Shown: positions 27,009-36,965 of the stretch, piece after piece
Layout of the letters: every line of letters begins with the position of its first letter
How positions within the stretch are numbered: the stretch's first letter is position 1
Notes under the pieces: model-generated
Told to the model about the DNA's origin: nothing
Database searches by the model: none
Seen by the model: the letters and a program-made list of their open reading frames with translations, nothing else
Source: Winogradskyella ouciana
GTDB taxonomy: Bacteria; Bacteroidota; Bacteroidia; Flavobacteriales; Flavobacteriaceae
Direction of reading: 5' to 3'
Length of the DNA: 64,000 nucleotides
NCBI RefSeq assembly: GCF_009709615.1
Contig: NZ_WJYA01000009.1
Coordinates: 62,001-126,000 of the forward strand
Made by a program: the position numbers and the translations under genes

Positions 27009-29060
27009 TTACGTCTTTGTTAATACTATCTGCTCTCCTTGCTTTTCTACAATTTTACTAAAAAATGCCTTAAAATCTTCATAATCTACAGGTTGAATCA
27101 ATGGATTGCTTATCTCCAACCTTACCATTAGCTGTAAATATTTACCATTCTCCTTGACTACATAATCAAACTTTGCTTGTCCTTCTTTAAATGACATGGC
27201 TTCACTTTGTGGAAGCGATTCTGCCACATAGCCATCTGGCAACATTATGTTTACCATGTACTTATCTTCGTAAGGTATTACAAAATCTATTGGGTATAAA
27301 CGTTCTTCAAGTTTAAATGGATTCTCTTTCATTGCCAAGAATAAAAGTGGAGAGAAGTATAATTTATCACCTACTTCATCCACTCCATCAGATAACTCAT
27401 AGTCGTATGTAACTTTAACAGGTTGACTCAAGTCTTTATCATTCTCATAGCTTAATTCACTAATCTCTAAAGCTCCTTTATTGGATTCCAGAGATTTTAT
27501 ATGATCATCCGTGCTTAAATTGGTATAACGCTTTCTATAATTCATTGCCAAATAAGAAGTGAAGTTCTTTCTCACTTTTCCTGTTGCTATAAAATCCTCG
27601 TCTAGCTTTACATTTAGCATTGTAGATTCTGATGACTTTTCGTTAGGCTTAATGTTTACCCATCTCGATGTTCCTCCATCTAACAGTAATCTTCCTTGCC
27701 AATTGAGCACACGTTCTGGCAACACATTACCTGCACTGTATGGTTCTGTAGCATCTATTAACAGATAAGAATTACCGCTTTGCACCATACAAATCACATA
27801 ATTGAACCCTTCTCTTGTTGGGAATAATGGCACTCCATTATTTCTGGTACTTATTAAAACCGGATTTGCATTTAGCCCAATAGACTGAAGCATGGAAGTA
27901 ACCAACAAATTTATATCGGCAACATTACCTTCACCATCCTTATAGGCAGATCGAATTCCTTTCTGCGCATATTTACCATAGTTGCCATTCCATTTTACTT
28001 TAGACTTCACTAAGTTTTCTACTAAAAAAGCTTTCTGAAAATCGTCCTCAACTCCTTCTAGAACAGAGTTTAAATCATCCTTATAGAAATTAAACTTAAC
28101 GAGTTGACCTCCAAAATTTTGACTGTCATAAATACTTTTAGACACTCTATCCCAACTAGAAGCATAAGATTTCTCAACAACGCCACTTAATGATAACCTT
28201 GCTTCATATTCTAAACTTAACTTTGCTCTATAATTATTAATATTACCAGCAAAAGACTCTGCTTTTAACGCAGGAATATCCTCAAGATTGAATAAAATTA
28301 CATTATCAAAATAATTGGTGTCATTTTTGTCGTAAGAAGTAGAGTTTAAGGTACCTCCACCTGATCTTGTACCACTTCCAATTACCCTAGTTTCCGTTCT
28401 AACTTTAGTAGTTGTCGTTAAAGTCTTGTCCTCTTTTGTAGTAGTATAAGCAGGCACATAAAACGCTTTTGGATTTATACGAGCGTTGTATCTATATATT
28501 TGAGGTGTAGCAATCTTAGCATCTAGTTTTTTTACAGGAATTCTAAATTGAAGATTAACGTCATCTATTTGCAAGAAGGGAGAAATTACTTTATAGGTGT
28601 ACTCAATTACAGATCCCTCTTTAATATTAGGCATGGTAAAAGTCGAAACTTCAAATATATCAGAAGCTTTTTCTTCAAAAATCCCGTCACTTTTTAGCTT
28701 ATCCTTTTTGATTTTATTTCCTTCGAGGTTATATGTTTGTCCTTTGAGACCTTTTATTTTTTCATTATTTCCGTTATCGCCCTTATACAATAAAACTTTT
28801 TCAGTAGCCCATTCAAAACCTTCTCTATTATAAATTTTTATACGCATTGTAATCTCCTTTTGTTGCGTAAAGCCCGTATTTTGATTAAACGTAAATTTGA
28901 TATCTTCATTTCTGTACAAAATGGCAGCATTAGCAGATGAATCAGAAGGATGAAATTTTTCTTCTAATTCAGCTTTAGACACTTTACCAAAGTTATAATT
29001 TTGTGCATTGATTACAGTTATTCCAAAAATTGCAATTACTGTAAATATTAGATTTTTCAT
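27009..29060 (-). CDS. DUF3857 exported protein with a degenerate transglutaminase-like domain
   Basis: The protein has 683 residues and a signal peptide (LIFTVIAIFGITVINAQ). The N-terminal DUF3857 domain runs to about residue 300, followed by a transglutaminase-like domain (about 300-430) and a C-terminal beta region. Where transglutaminases have catalytic Cys and His, this copy has G-N-V-A-D-I-N (Ala) and F-N-Y-V-I-C (Asn); the Asp of IDATEP remains. It is therefore probably not a thiol enzyme. It is tandem with the related gene 29110-31014, 49 bases apart. Function of the family is unknown. Confidence 0.8.
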   Translation of the reverse strand: MKNLIFTVIAIFGITVINAQNYNFGKVSKAELEEKFHPSDSSANAAILYRNEDIKFTFNQNTGFTQQKEITMRIKIYNREGFEWATEKVLLYKGDNGNNEKIKGLKGQTYNLEGNKIKKDKLKSDGIFEEKASDIFEVSTFTMPNIKEGSVIEYTYKVISPFLQIDDVNLQFRIPVKKLDAKIATPQIYRYNARINPKAFYVPAYTTTKEDKTLTTTTKVRTETRVIGSGTRSGGGTLNSTSYDKNDTNYFDNVILFNLEDIPALKAESFAGNINNYRAKLSLEYEARLSLSGVVEKSYASSWDRVSKSIYDSQNFGGQLVKFNFYKDDLNSVLEGVEDDFQKAFLVENLVKSKVKWNGNYGKYAQKGIRSAYKDGEGNVADINLLVTSMLQSIGLNANPVLISTRNNGVPLFPTREGFNYVICMVQSGNSYLLIDATEPYSAGNVLPERVLNWQGRLLLDGGTSRWVNIKPNEKSSESTMLNVKLDEDFIATGKVRKNFTSYLAMNYRKRYTNLSTDDHIKSLESNKGALEISELSYENDKDLSQPVKVTYDYELSDGVDEVGDKLYFSPLLFLAMKENPFKLEERLYPIDFVIPYEDKYMVNIMLPDGYVAESLPQSEAMSFKEGQAKFDYVVKENGKYLQLMVRLEISNPLIQPVDYEDFKAFFSKIVEKQGEQIVLTKT

Positions 29061-29109
29061 ATGTTGATTAAATTGATGGTTATTAATTGATTTGAATTTT
29101 TATTCAGGA

Positions 29110-31014
29110 TTAAATGGCGACTAGAACAATCTTAGTTTTATCGTTTTTCACAATTTTCTTTTTAAAATCCCTAAAAGCCTTGTAATCTTCTTTTTGGTAG
29201 TTACCCTTATTTAAGATATATGTTCTTGTATATTTTATGGTGTTGTCTTCTAGTTGTTCTATTTTAAATTTATAAGTCCCAAATTTAGTTTCAATGGTTT
29301 TACCTTCACTCATAGCTTCCACTTTTAGGGTCTCTGGAAACTTAATTATAAATTCATCTACATCCTTAAAAGAACGGTCTATCTTAAATTCTAATTTGCG
29401 TTCTGAATATCTTGGTGGAATATCGGTAACCTTATTAAACATATTGGGCTGAAATATGAGTCTTGTACCACTTTTAGACGCATAATTAGTTGATGATAGT
29501 TTTACATCTTCTTTAAATACTATGTTTTCTTTATCATTTTCTATTGTAATATTATCAATGGTTATATTATTGATATTGTCCCAATACTCCTTGTAATGTA
29601 ATTGCTGATCTCTTGCGGTTTTGTTTTCGACACCTTCGTGCAAATTGTATTGATAGCCCGTTGTTGTGATATTTACATTGGCTTCAAAACTCCCTGTTTC
29701 ATCCAAGTTAATATTTGCCGTTGTTTGTTGAACACTATCATCAGCTTCATAAACTTTGGTATGCACTATTTCTCCACCTTCGGGTTTTACCAATAATACA
29801 TCTCTATCATCAGTGAAACCTGCCGTAAAGCCGAAAGGGCTAGTTTGGCTTGTACATTCCAAGAAAATATTTTCGTTTTCATCTGGCACACATAGAATCA
29901 CATGGTTTCCTTCTATAGCAGAAAACTCAGCATCAATACTTGTAATACTTCTTCCTCCGTAAACAACCGTATAGTAAGATGGCACCTCTACAGCTTCCAA
30001 TAGCGCTTTAGTATAATTGGTAAGACCTTTACAATCTGCGTAGCCAAGTTTATCCACATCGTTCGCCATCATGGGTTTCCAACCTCCAATACCAACCTGT
30101 ATGCTTATGTAGCGGGTTTTATCTTGCATGTACTTATAGACCATTTTTGCACGCTCTATCTTATCATCTACTCCTGCCGTGAGTTGTTTAACCTCATCAA
30201 TTGTAGTCTGTGGTATAGCGTCTGTGCCAGTCAATAACCTATCATACATCCATTTGCCAAAGTCTTGCCAATTGTTATTGATTCCTTCTACACCTACCAT
30301 ATTAAACTTTTTCATAGCTACTTTATAACGTGGAGCAATGCTACTCAATCCTGGCGTATAGGCTTCATACTTAATTGCTGGCACATTTGTAGCAACAAAA
30401 TGATGCTCTGAAAGTGCTTCGATATTAGTGCCTTCAAAATTTTCTTTCTTGGTTTTTAGCTCTACTCCTGCAGTATTGATAATTTCATATTCGGCATGTT
30501 GTAAGCTAACATAATAATCACCTACAGGTCTCCAATCTGGAAAAAAAGCGGTACTCCTATAAATTACCTCAGACGTGTATTCTACAGTATAAGGATACTT
30601 TAAAGGCATATAATTTAGGTATTTCACGCGATCATCTTCATAAATAGATATCTCACTTACAGCACTTGCATCTGTAAAATCTCTTTCCTTTACTTTTTTT
30701 ATTTCTTCACCCAGGGCATCATAAATACGCGCCTCCATATGCTCTATTTCCCTATGATCATCATAAAATTGTACCGCATTGGCATGTCGTTTTCCATACT
30801 TATTAAAGATGGTTACAATACGTTTATTTTTAACCACAATTTCATCATAGCCTACAATCTCAACGGTCTTTTTCTCGTACCTGACCACAGCATTTGCCTT
30901 GGTCTTTAACTCTACAGGCACGAGAAGTGCGTTATAATCTGCTTCGGACTGGGAAAAACAAAAAAAAGAAAATGAAAATAAGAAAGCGAAAAAGGCCGAT
31001 TTTATGCTGGGCAT
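29110..31014 (-). CDS. DUF3857-transglutaminase exported protein
   Basis: The protein has 634 residues and a signal peptide (FFAFLFSFSFFCFSQ). A DUF3857 domain (about 50-240) precedes a transglutaminase-like domain (about 270-400). The likely catalytic Cys is in LGYADCKGLTNY and a His is in GNHVILCV; the third position reads LECTSQ (Glu for the usual Asp). In contrast to the tandem neighbour at 27009, the Cys-His pair is kept. A periplasmic or surface location is likely. Its substrate is unknown. Confidence 0.82.
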   Translation of the reverse strand: MPSIKSAFFAFLFSFSFFCFSQSEADYNALLVPVELKTKANAVVRYEKKTVEIVGYDEIVVKNKRIVTIFNKYGKRHANAVQFYDDHREIEHMEARIYDALGEEIKKVKERDFTDASAVSEISIYEDDRVKYLNYMPLKYPYTVEYTSEVIYRSTAFFPDWRPVGDYYVSLQHAEYEIINTAGVELKTKKENFEGTNIEALSEHHFVATNVPAIKYEAYTPGLSSIAPRYKVAMKKFNMVGVEGINNNWQDFGKWMYDRLLTGTDAIPQTTIDEVKQLTAGVDDKIERAKMVYKYMQDKTRYISIQVGIGGWKPMMANDVDKLGYADCKGLTNYTKALLEAVEVPSYYTVVYGGRSITSIDAEFSAIEGNHVILCVPDENENIFLECTSQTSPFGFTAGFTDDRDVLLVKPEGGEIVHTKVYEADDSVQQTTANINLDETGSFEANVNITTTGYQYNLHEGVENKTARDQQLHYKEYWDNINNITIDNITIENDKENIVFKEDVKLSSTNYASKSGTRLIFQPNMFNKVTDIPPRYSERKLEFKIDRSFKDVDEFIIKFPETLKVEAMSEGKTIETKFGTYKFKIEQLEDNTIKYTRTYILNKGNYQKEDYKAFRDFKKKIVKNDKTKIVLVAI

Positions 31015-31145
31015 GTAGTGATTTAATTATGTTAGGTACTACAATATAAAAAGGAAATCTAGTTCAGCAAATAATTTATATCATATATTTCTTACGCTTT
31101 TGAAATTTTCGATTATCTGCAATTAAAATAGAATTCCTGTATTAT

Positions 31146-31661
31146 TCAGTTTCGATTTTTTACATAAAATATTACTGCTAAAAGTATTAAACAAGGAACA
31201 GCTATATATTTTAGTTCACTGATAATAACATGCATTCCCCATTCTGAAAAGAAATTTTCAACGCCTATAGGTGATACAATAATTTCCCTAAATGAAAAAA
31301 AGTATCTTGTATTATCAAACGGAATAAAGAACCCAACCCCTTTACCTCCATTTGTCATCGCGTCTAAAATACCATGAGAGATGGTTGACAGGAATATAAC
31401 AATTGAAAATATGAGCTTTCTGTTTTTACCGAAGTATAAGGCCAGCGAAGCACTCCAAATAATCGCAAACAGAATAGAGTGTGTAAAACCTCTATGCCCA
31501 AATGGATGTGAATAAGGAATTCTAAAATTAAACGCCAATACATCAATATCTGGGATGATTGCCGATATAATTGCTAAAAGTAAAAGCAGTTTACTGGATC
31601 TTGAATCTATGACTTTTGAAGTGGTATAAGCTACTAATCCATGACCAAAAATTGATGCCAT
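31146..31661 (-). CDS. YdjM/DUF457-like integral-membrane metal-dependent hydrolase
   Basis: The protein has 171 residues with about four membrane segments. Conserved His/Asp motifs of the family are F-G-H-G-L-V-A-Y, IPDIDVLAF, HRGFTHSILF and SHGILDAMTNGG. Members are inner-membrane proteins named for a metal-dependent hydrolase pattern; activity is rarely shown. It overlaps dtd by one base (TAATG), so it belongs to the rsgA-dtd operon. Confidence 0.8.
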   Translation of the reverse strand: MASIFGHGLVAYTTSKVIDSRSSKLLLLLAIISAIIPDIDVLAFNFRIPYSHPFGHRGFTHSILFAIIWSASLALYFGKNRKLIFSIVIFLSTISHGILDAMTNGGKGVGFFIPFDNTRYFFSFREIIVSPIGVENFFSEWGMHVIISELKYIAVPCLILLAVIFYVKNRN

Positions 31662-32113
31662 TATTCTCTGTTCTTAGAGTCTATAATTATAGTCACAGGG
31701 CCGTCATTAACCAAATGAACTTTCATATCTGCACCAAACTCACCTGTTTGTATGGGTTTACCTAATTGTGTTTTAAGTTCTTCGATGAAGTTTTCATATA
31801 AAGGAATTGCAACATCTGGCTTCGCAGCTTTTATATAACTTGGTCTGTTTCCTTTCTTAGTACTGGCATGTAGCGTGAATTGACTCACAAGAATTACATC
31901 ACCTCCTGAATCTAAAAGCGATGTGTTCATCACATCATTTTCATCTGGGAAAACACGAAGATTCACAATCTTTTTACAGAGCCAGTCTATGTCTTCTGGG
32001 ATATCATCATTAACTATGCCTAGCAATACTAGAAGCCCTTTTTTAATGGATGCTACTTTTGTATTATCAATAACGACTGAAGCTTCTGAAACTCTCTGTA
32101 TAACTGCTCTCAT
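31661..32113 (-). CDS. dtd: D-aminoacyl-tRNA deacylase
   Basis: The protein has 150 residues, full DTD length. It removes D-amino acids (and glycine) from mischarged tRNA. The two signature motifs are SQFTLHAST...GNRPSY (S-Q-x-T-L) and N-D-G-P-V-T (the Gly-cisPro motif). The N-terminus MRAVIQRVSEASV is typical. It overlaps rsgA by ATGA, so translation is coupled. Confidence 0.95.
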   Translation of the reverse strand: MRAVIQRVSEASVVIDNTKVASIKKGLLVLLGIVNDDIPEDIDWLCKKIVNLRVFPDENDVMNTSLLDSGGDVILVSQFTLHASTKKGNRPSYIKAAKPDVAIPLYENFIEELKTQLGKPIQTGEFGADMKVHLVNDGPVTIIIDSKNRE

Positions 32114-33060
32114 TCGTTATCCCAATTATCAGTTCTGTAATGCTCATCTTCTCCTTCTAAGATTTGAATATAACTCCTATATCTTGAGTAAGATACTTCA
32201 TCATTCTCCAGTGCTTCTTTTACCGCACATTTTGGTTCTTTTAGGTGTAAGCAATTATTGAATTTGCAATCTTGCTTTAACTCAAAAAACTCTGGAAAAT
32301 AATCACCAACCTCTTCCTTTTCCATATCTACAACACCAAATCCTTTTATACCTGGTGTGTCAATAATCTTTGCACCGAAACTTAAATCGAACATTTCCGC
32401 AAAGGTTGTGGTATGCTGTCCTTGCATATGTTGCTCAGATATTTCCTTGGTTTTTAAATTTAAGGAGGGTTCTATAGCATTAACCAAGGTAGATTTACCC
32501 ACACCAGAGTGACCCGCAAACATACTCACCTTATCTACCATTAGCACTTTTACCTTGTCTATGTTTTCACCTGTCTTTGCTGAAATATTTATGCATTCGT
32601 AACCGATTTGCCTATAAATACTCGCTAAATATTTTACTTCTAATAAAGTTTCTTCATCATAAGTATCTATCTTATTAAACAGTAAAATCGTTTTGATGGA
32701 ATATGCCTCTGCAGTCACCAAAAAGCGATCTATAAAACTTGGAAAGGTTGGCGGATTGTCTATGGTAACCAAAAGAAATACCTGGTCTATGTTTGATGCA
32801 ATGATGTGTGTTTGCTTAGACAGGTTTACCGATTTGCGCACAATGTAATTTTTACGCTCTTCAATTCTATTTATGACTCCAGTTTCAGTATTATTCTTTG
32901 TTTCGAGTTCAAATTGTACTTTATCTCCAACAGCAATAGGATTGGTACTTTTAATGCCTTGCAACCTAAACCTACCTTTAATACGGCAGTCGTAGAACTT
33001 GCCGTTCATGGTTTTAACGGTGTACCAACTACCTGTAGATTTATATACTGTTCCTGTCAT
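32110..33060 (-). CDS. rsgA: Ribosome small subunit-dependent GTPase RsgA
   Basis: The protein has 316 residues. It is a circularly permuted GTPase that acts in late 30S maturation. An OB-like domain comes first (about 1-70), then the G4 motif (FNKID), G1 (GHSGVGKSTL) and G3 (DTPG). A C-terminal zinc-binding region with C-x4-C-x1-H-x5-C (in CKFNNCLHLKEPKC) follows. It is the first gene of rsgA-dtd-ydjM-like, with overlaps between them. Confidence 0.95.
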   Translation of the reverse strand: MTGTVYKSTGSWYTVKTMNGKFYDCRIKGRFRLQGIKSTNPIAVGDKVQFELETKNNTETGVINRIEERKNYIVRKSVNLSKQTHIIASNIDQVFLLVTIDNPPTFPSFIDRFLVTAEAYSIKTILLFNKIDTYDEETLLEVKYLASIYRQIGYECINISAKTGENIDKVKVLMVDKVSMFAGHSGVGKSTLVNAIEPSLNLKTKEISEQHMQGQHTTTFAEMFDLSFGAKIIDTPGIKGFGVVDMEKEEVGDYFPEFFELKQDCKFNNCLHLKEPKCAVKEALENDEVSYSRYRSYIQILEGEDEHYRTDNWDNE

Positions 33061-33096
33061 TACTACAAAGATGACTAATATTGTTTAATGGTACAA

Positions 33097-33126
33097 AAAA
33101 AGACTACCTAATAAGACAGCCTTTTT
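33097..33126 (-). terminator. Terminator of the gene at 33148-34797
   Basis: On the minus strand AAAAAGGCT and AGTCTTTTT form a 9-bp stem (one G-U pair) with a 12-base loop and run into T. It lies between the stop at 33148 and the rsgA start. Confidence 0.6.
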
Positions 33127-33147
33127 AATTTTTTATTACAGAGCAGA

Positions 33148-34797
33148 TTATTGACCCACACTCATTCTTCCTAATTTATCCTTGCTCTTTCTAGAAGAAT
33201 AGATAATATATTCTGAAGGTGATGTTCTATAGAAAACCCTTGGACGTAATACCAACTGATATTTCTCCACATTTTCTTGATCTAATCTTGTAAAACTACC
33301 ATCATCATTAAAGGTCATTGCAGCTGGTACCGCTTTATTGTAATTACCTAACCATTTGATTTTTTCGATATCAGTTACACCATAATTTTTTGTGTTATCG
33401 TTAAAGATTACAGTTAACTTATCATTATGATAAATTGGCATAGCACTAAGATATTCTGGCCCTTTTCCCATAACGGTTAATGGCACCATAATACCTGCAC
33501 TTACTGAAAAATTTCCTTGGTTAGAGAATCCAAAAATTCCAAGAGATAATGTTGTGTAAGCCGCTTTTTGCTTTTTAGGAATTACATTAGACCATGCAAC
33601 AGTACCATCTGGATTTAAAGAGGTTACTATAATTTCATTATTTATAAACGTAATTGGAGTAAATGCCAATGGACCAATACCAGAACTTCTACCTTGAATA
33701 ATTAACTGGTATTCTGACAATAATATTAAACCTCCATCATTTTTTTCGATTAAGCTATGCGTAACGTATAATGGTTTTACATCCTTTCCTTTCTTAGCTC
33801 TGCGCTCACCAATCAATTTAACTTTAGTATCGTAATCAAACTCATTAAAGTTTAAGCGCTCTACTTCATTATTGGAAACTTTTATAGCTGCAGCATAGAT
33901 TCCTTTCAGCTCCTTATTTGCTTTTCCGTTTTTTCTAACACTAGAATAAAATCCAACTAAATGCAACAAGCCTTCCTTATTGGCTAGCATCTCACAGTTG
34001 ATAATTTCTTTATCCTGAAATTTTATATCTATAACTTCTTTAGCATAACCATTTGAGCTTTTGAAAGCATGCACCTGAAATTTTTCATTATTGGTTTTAG
34101 CCTTTTTATCCCTAAAGCTTTCATTGATTACCAAAAACACATCGTCGTCTACACTCACATCATAATCTGCGATGGTAAACTCAAGATCTCTTCTGTCTTC
34201 AAAAGGTACTTTTTCGATATGGGACATTACCGTATCTAGGTTTTCGTTCAATAATTTAATTTCATATTGAATCACTTCTTCTTTATCAAAAAGTGCTGCA
34301 TGCATAATTAGCAGACGGTCACCAGCTGGTGAATCCTTAAAGTAAAATGCACCTTGCTCTCTCTTTTTGGTTACCTCAGTAGAAAACAATTTTACCTGCT
34401 CGTTTGCAAGTTTTCCACTTTCCATAACTTCAACTCCAAACAGATGTGCTGTTTTTGCTTTTTTATCGTAAACACTTCCAAAAACATATACCTTATTACC
34501 TATCATGCCTACTTCTTCAAAATCTATGGATCTATCTTTAAAACTAGACAGGTCTATTTCATTTGTAGATATAATAGACATATCTGAAGATTTAAATACT
34601 TTAATGTAGAATTTCTTTTTCTTGTTAGCCAATGCATAAATTTTTCCATCGGCTTCGCCAGCAATTCTTACTATTTTTAAAGAGTTATCCTCAATTTCTG
34701 CACCATGGGTAATTGTAAAATCTCCAACTTGGATTTGAGAGAATGACAGCATTGTAAATAGTAAACCACATGCTAGCAATAGGTAATTTTTTTTCAT
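33148..34797 (-). CDS. Exported protein of unknown function, strand-rich
   Basis: The protein has 549 residues from ATG 34797, which gives the signal peptide MKKNYLLLACGLLFTMLSFSQ; a TTG start 10 codons upstream is unlikely. The mature part is rich in beta strands with repeats of 'hydrophobic-V-F-G-S' and 'D-D-V-F-L-V-I' type (about 60-420), suggesting a beta-propeller-like fold. I do not recognise a family with confidence. It stands alone between terminators. Confidence 0.6.
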   Translation of the reverse strand: MKKNYLLLACGLLFTMLSFSQIQVGDFTITHGAEIEDNSLKIVRIAGEADGKIYALANKKKKFYIKVFKSSDMSIISTNEIDLSSFKDRSIDFEEVGMIGNKVYVFGSVYDKKAKTAHLFGVEVMESGKLANEQVKLFSTEVTKKREQGAFYFKDSPAGDRLLIMHAALFDKEEVIQYEIKLLNENLDTVMSHIEKVPFEDRRDLEFTIADYDVSVDDDVFLVINESFRDKKAKTNNEKFQVHAFKSSNGYAKEVIDIKFQDKEIINCEMLANKEGLLHLVGFYSSVRKNGKANKELKGIYAAAIKVSNNEVERLNFNEFDYDTKVKLIGERRAKKGKDVKPLYVTHSLIEKNDGGLILLSEYQLIIQGRSSGIGPLAFTPITFINNEIIVTSLNPDGTVAWSNVIPKKQKAAYTTLSLGIFGFSNQGNFSVSAGIMVPLTVMGKGPEYLSAMPIYHNDKLTVIFNDNTKNYGVTDIEKIKWLGNYNKAVPAAMTFNDDGSFTRLDQENVEKYQLVLRPRVFYRTSPSEYIIYSSRKSKDKLGRMSVGQ

Positions 34798-34952
34798 TAT
34801 TAAATACATTTGTTGTTGAGGTGGCAATGATAAGAATTTTATTACAATGCAACAGTGTTTTTAGCCTATTATAGCTTTAACTACCTCTAAATGACGTCCA
34901 TCTGCAATAATATTGATTGTAGAACTCGCTTTAAGTTAGTAAACACAACACA

Positions 34953-34977
34953 TAAAAAAGGCTCGCTGTTGCGAGCC
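34953..34977 (-). terminator. Terminator at the end of the aromatic amino acid operon
   Basis: GGCTCGC and GCGAGCC form a 7-bp GC-rich stem with a 4-base loop. On the minus strand it is followed by TTTTTT (complement of 34954-34959), just after the stop of the DAHP synthase gene. Confidence 0.85.
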
Positions 34978-34999
34978 TCTCTTAAGATATATTCTGGTC

Positions 35000-36082
35000 T
35001 TAATGATTAATAATCTTCTCTTGGTGATTAATCGATTCTTGGTGAATGGCTTTAAACACACGAAGAATAAATTCTTCACTTAAGTTCTTCTCTTCTCCTT
35101 GAAGAATCATTTTTCCTAAAATCTCATTCCAACGTTTAGACTGTAACACGGCAACATTGTGCTCTTTTTTTAACTGCCCTATATCGTCGGCTATATTCAT
35201 ACGCTTCCCTAACATCTCAATCAACTGATGATCCACCACATCGATTTGAGTTCTTAAGGTGTTTATTTTGTTATTGTATGCCTTATCATCACCTACTTCC
35301 TTTCGGATTTTTAAATCTTCAGTGTACTTTATTAAAGTTTCTGGTGTAATTTGTTGTGCGGCATCACTCCACGCGTTATCAGGATCGTGGTGTGTTTCTA
35401 TCATTAAACCATCGTAGTTTAAATCTAAAGCTGTTTGACTTAAATCAAAAATAATATCACGACGACCTGCAATATGCGAAGGATCTAAAATCAATGGCAA
35501 ATCAGGAAAACGGTTTTGTAGATCTACAGCCACTTGCCACTCCGGATTATTTCTATATCGTGTTTTTTCATAAGTTGAGAATCCTCTGTGGATGACACCT
35601 AAATTCTTGATATCATTTGTATAAAAACGCTCTACTGCACCTAACCATAATGACAAATCTGGGTTTACTGGATTTTTTATCAACACAGGCTTATCGGTTC
35701 CTTTTAAAGCATCGGCAATATCTTGAACTATGAATGGGCTTACCGTAGTACGCGCTCCAATCCAAAGGATATCTACATCGTGTTTTAAGGCTAATTCTAC
35801 ATGGTTGGCATTGGCCACCTCTGTAGTTATCTTCATACCTGTTTCTTCTTTTGCTTTTTGAAGCCATTTTAGGCCCAATGCACCAACTCCTTCAAAATTT
35901 CCAGGTCGTGTTCTTGGTTTCCAGATTCCTGCTCTAAATACCGTAGCATCGCTATCTTTTAGTTGATGTGCTATTTTTAACACCTGCTCTTCAGTTTCCG
36001 CACTACATGGTCCTGCGATAACCAGTGGATGGTCTAAGTTATATGCATCTAACCAATTCCTTAATTCTTTTTTGTTTTCCAT
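35000..36082 (-). CDS. Bifunctional DAHP synthase / chorismate mutase
   Basis: The protein has 360 residues. The N-terminal part (about 1-262) is a class I DAHP synthase of the KDO8P-synthase-like type: PLVIAGPCSAE, FRAGIWKPRTRPGNFEG, LIKNPVNP, VIHRGFS and DPSHIAGRRD. The C-terminal part (about 270-355) is an AroQ chorismate mutase helix bundle (LRTQIDVVDHQLIEMLGKRM). It runs the first shikimate step and, at the other end, chorismate to prephenate. It is the last gene of the operon, so it is under the attenuator upstream of pheA. Confidence 0.93.
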   Translation of the reverse strand: MENKKELRNWLDAYNLDHPLVIAGPCSAETEEQVLKIAHQLKDSDATVFRAGIWKPRTRPGNFEGVGALGLKWLQKAKEETGMKITTEVANANHVELALKHDVDILWIGARTTVSPFIVQDIADALKGTDKPVLIKNPVNPDLSLWLGAVERFYTNDIKNLGVIHRGFSTYEKTRYRNNPEWQVAVDLQNRFPDLPLILDPSHIAGRRDIIFDLSQTALDLNYDGLMIETHHDPDNAWSDAAQQITPETLIKYTEDLKIRKEVGDDKAYNNKINTLRTQIDVVDHQLIEMLGKRMNIADDIGQLKKEHNVAVLQSKRWNEILGKMILQGEEKNLSEEFILRVFKAIHQESINHQEKIINH

Positions 36083-36109
36083 CTGCTATTAATCTTCTTT
36101 TTCTAAATT

Positions 36110-36961
36110 TTATTGTATTCCGTTTAATATGTCTTTTATATGATTTGTAGTTTCCATTTCATTATAGACGGCTTCAAAATCACCATTCTCCATAAGCTGT
36201 TTAAAATGTTTGAGGTTACTTATATATTCGTCTAAAGTTTCTATAACATTGGTTTTATTTTGCTGAAATATTGGTGTCCACATGGCTGGCGAACTTTTTG
36301 CCAAACGCACTGTACTTTCAAAACCACTGCCTGCCATATCAAAAATATCGCGTTCATTCTTTTCTTTTTCAATCACTGTTTTACCCAACATAAATGAACT
36401 GATGTGAGACAAATGCGATACATAAGCAATGTGCTTGTCATGAGCCTTAGGGTTCATATAGCGAATACGCATCCCTAATTCTGAAAATAGTTTCAACGCT
36501 TTTTCCTGAAGTTTGAATGCCGTCTCTTCAACCTCGCAAATTATATTTGTTTTGTTTCTGTACAGACCTTCTAGAGCGGCTTTGGGTCCAGAAAATTCCG
36601 TACCTGCAATAGGATGTGCTGCTAAAAAATTTCTACGTTTTGGATGGCTTTTCACCTTTAGACAAATATCCTCTTTTGTTGAACCTACATCAAACACAAT
36701 TGTGTTGTCATTGATTTTATCTAACACCTTTGGCAAAACATCTAAAGTAGCATCAACAGGAATGGCAATAATCACCAAATCGGCTTTATCTAATTCTTCA
36801 AAACTTGATTTTTCATCAATTACACCTAAACCAATTGCTTCATCTAAGTGCGATTCGTTTTTATCTATTCCAAAAATGTGACATTCAGAATTTTGCTTTT
36901 TTATATCCAAAGCAAAGCTTCCACCAATTAATCCTACTCCTATGACAAAAACATTCTCCAT
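36110..36961 (-). CDS. tyrA: Prephenate dehydrogenase
   Basis: The protein has 283 residues from ATG 36961 (a TTG at 36979 would overlap the upstream gene). The Rossmann start is VFVIGVGLIGGSFALD. FDVGSTKED, HPIAGTEFSGP and the H-x3-S-H-L-S-H segment are typical of TyrA. It oxidises prephenate to 4-hydroxyphenylpyruvate with NAD. It sits 4 bases after the aminotransferase stop, in the operon pheA, aminotransferase, tyrA, DAHP synthase/CM. Confidence 0.93.
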   Translation of the reverse strand: MENVFVIGVGLIGGSFALDIKKQNSECHIFGIDKNESHLDEAIGLGVIDEKSSFEELDKADLVIIAIPVDATLDVLPKVLDKINDNTIVFDVGSTKEDICLKVKSHPKRRNFLAAHPIAGTEFSGPKAALEGLYRNKTNIICEVEETAFKLQEKALKLFSELGMRIRYMNPKAHDKHIAYVSHLSHISSFMLGKTVIEKEKNERDIFDMAGSGFESTVRLAKSSPAMWTPIFQQNKTNVIETLDEYISNLKHFKQLMENGDFEAVYNEMETTNHIKDILNGIQ

Positions 36962-36965
36962 GTCT

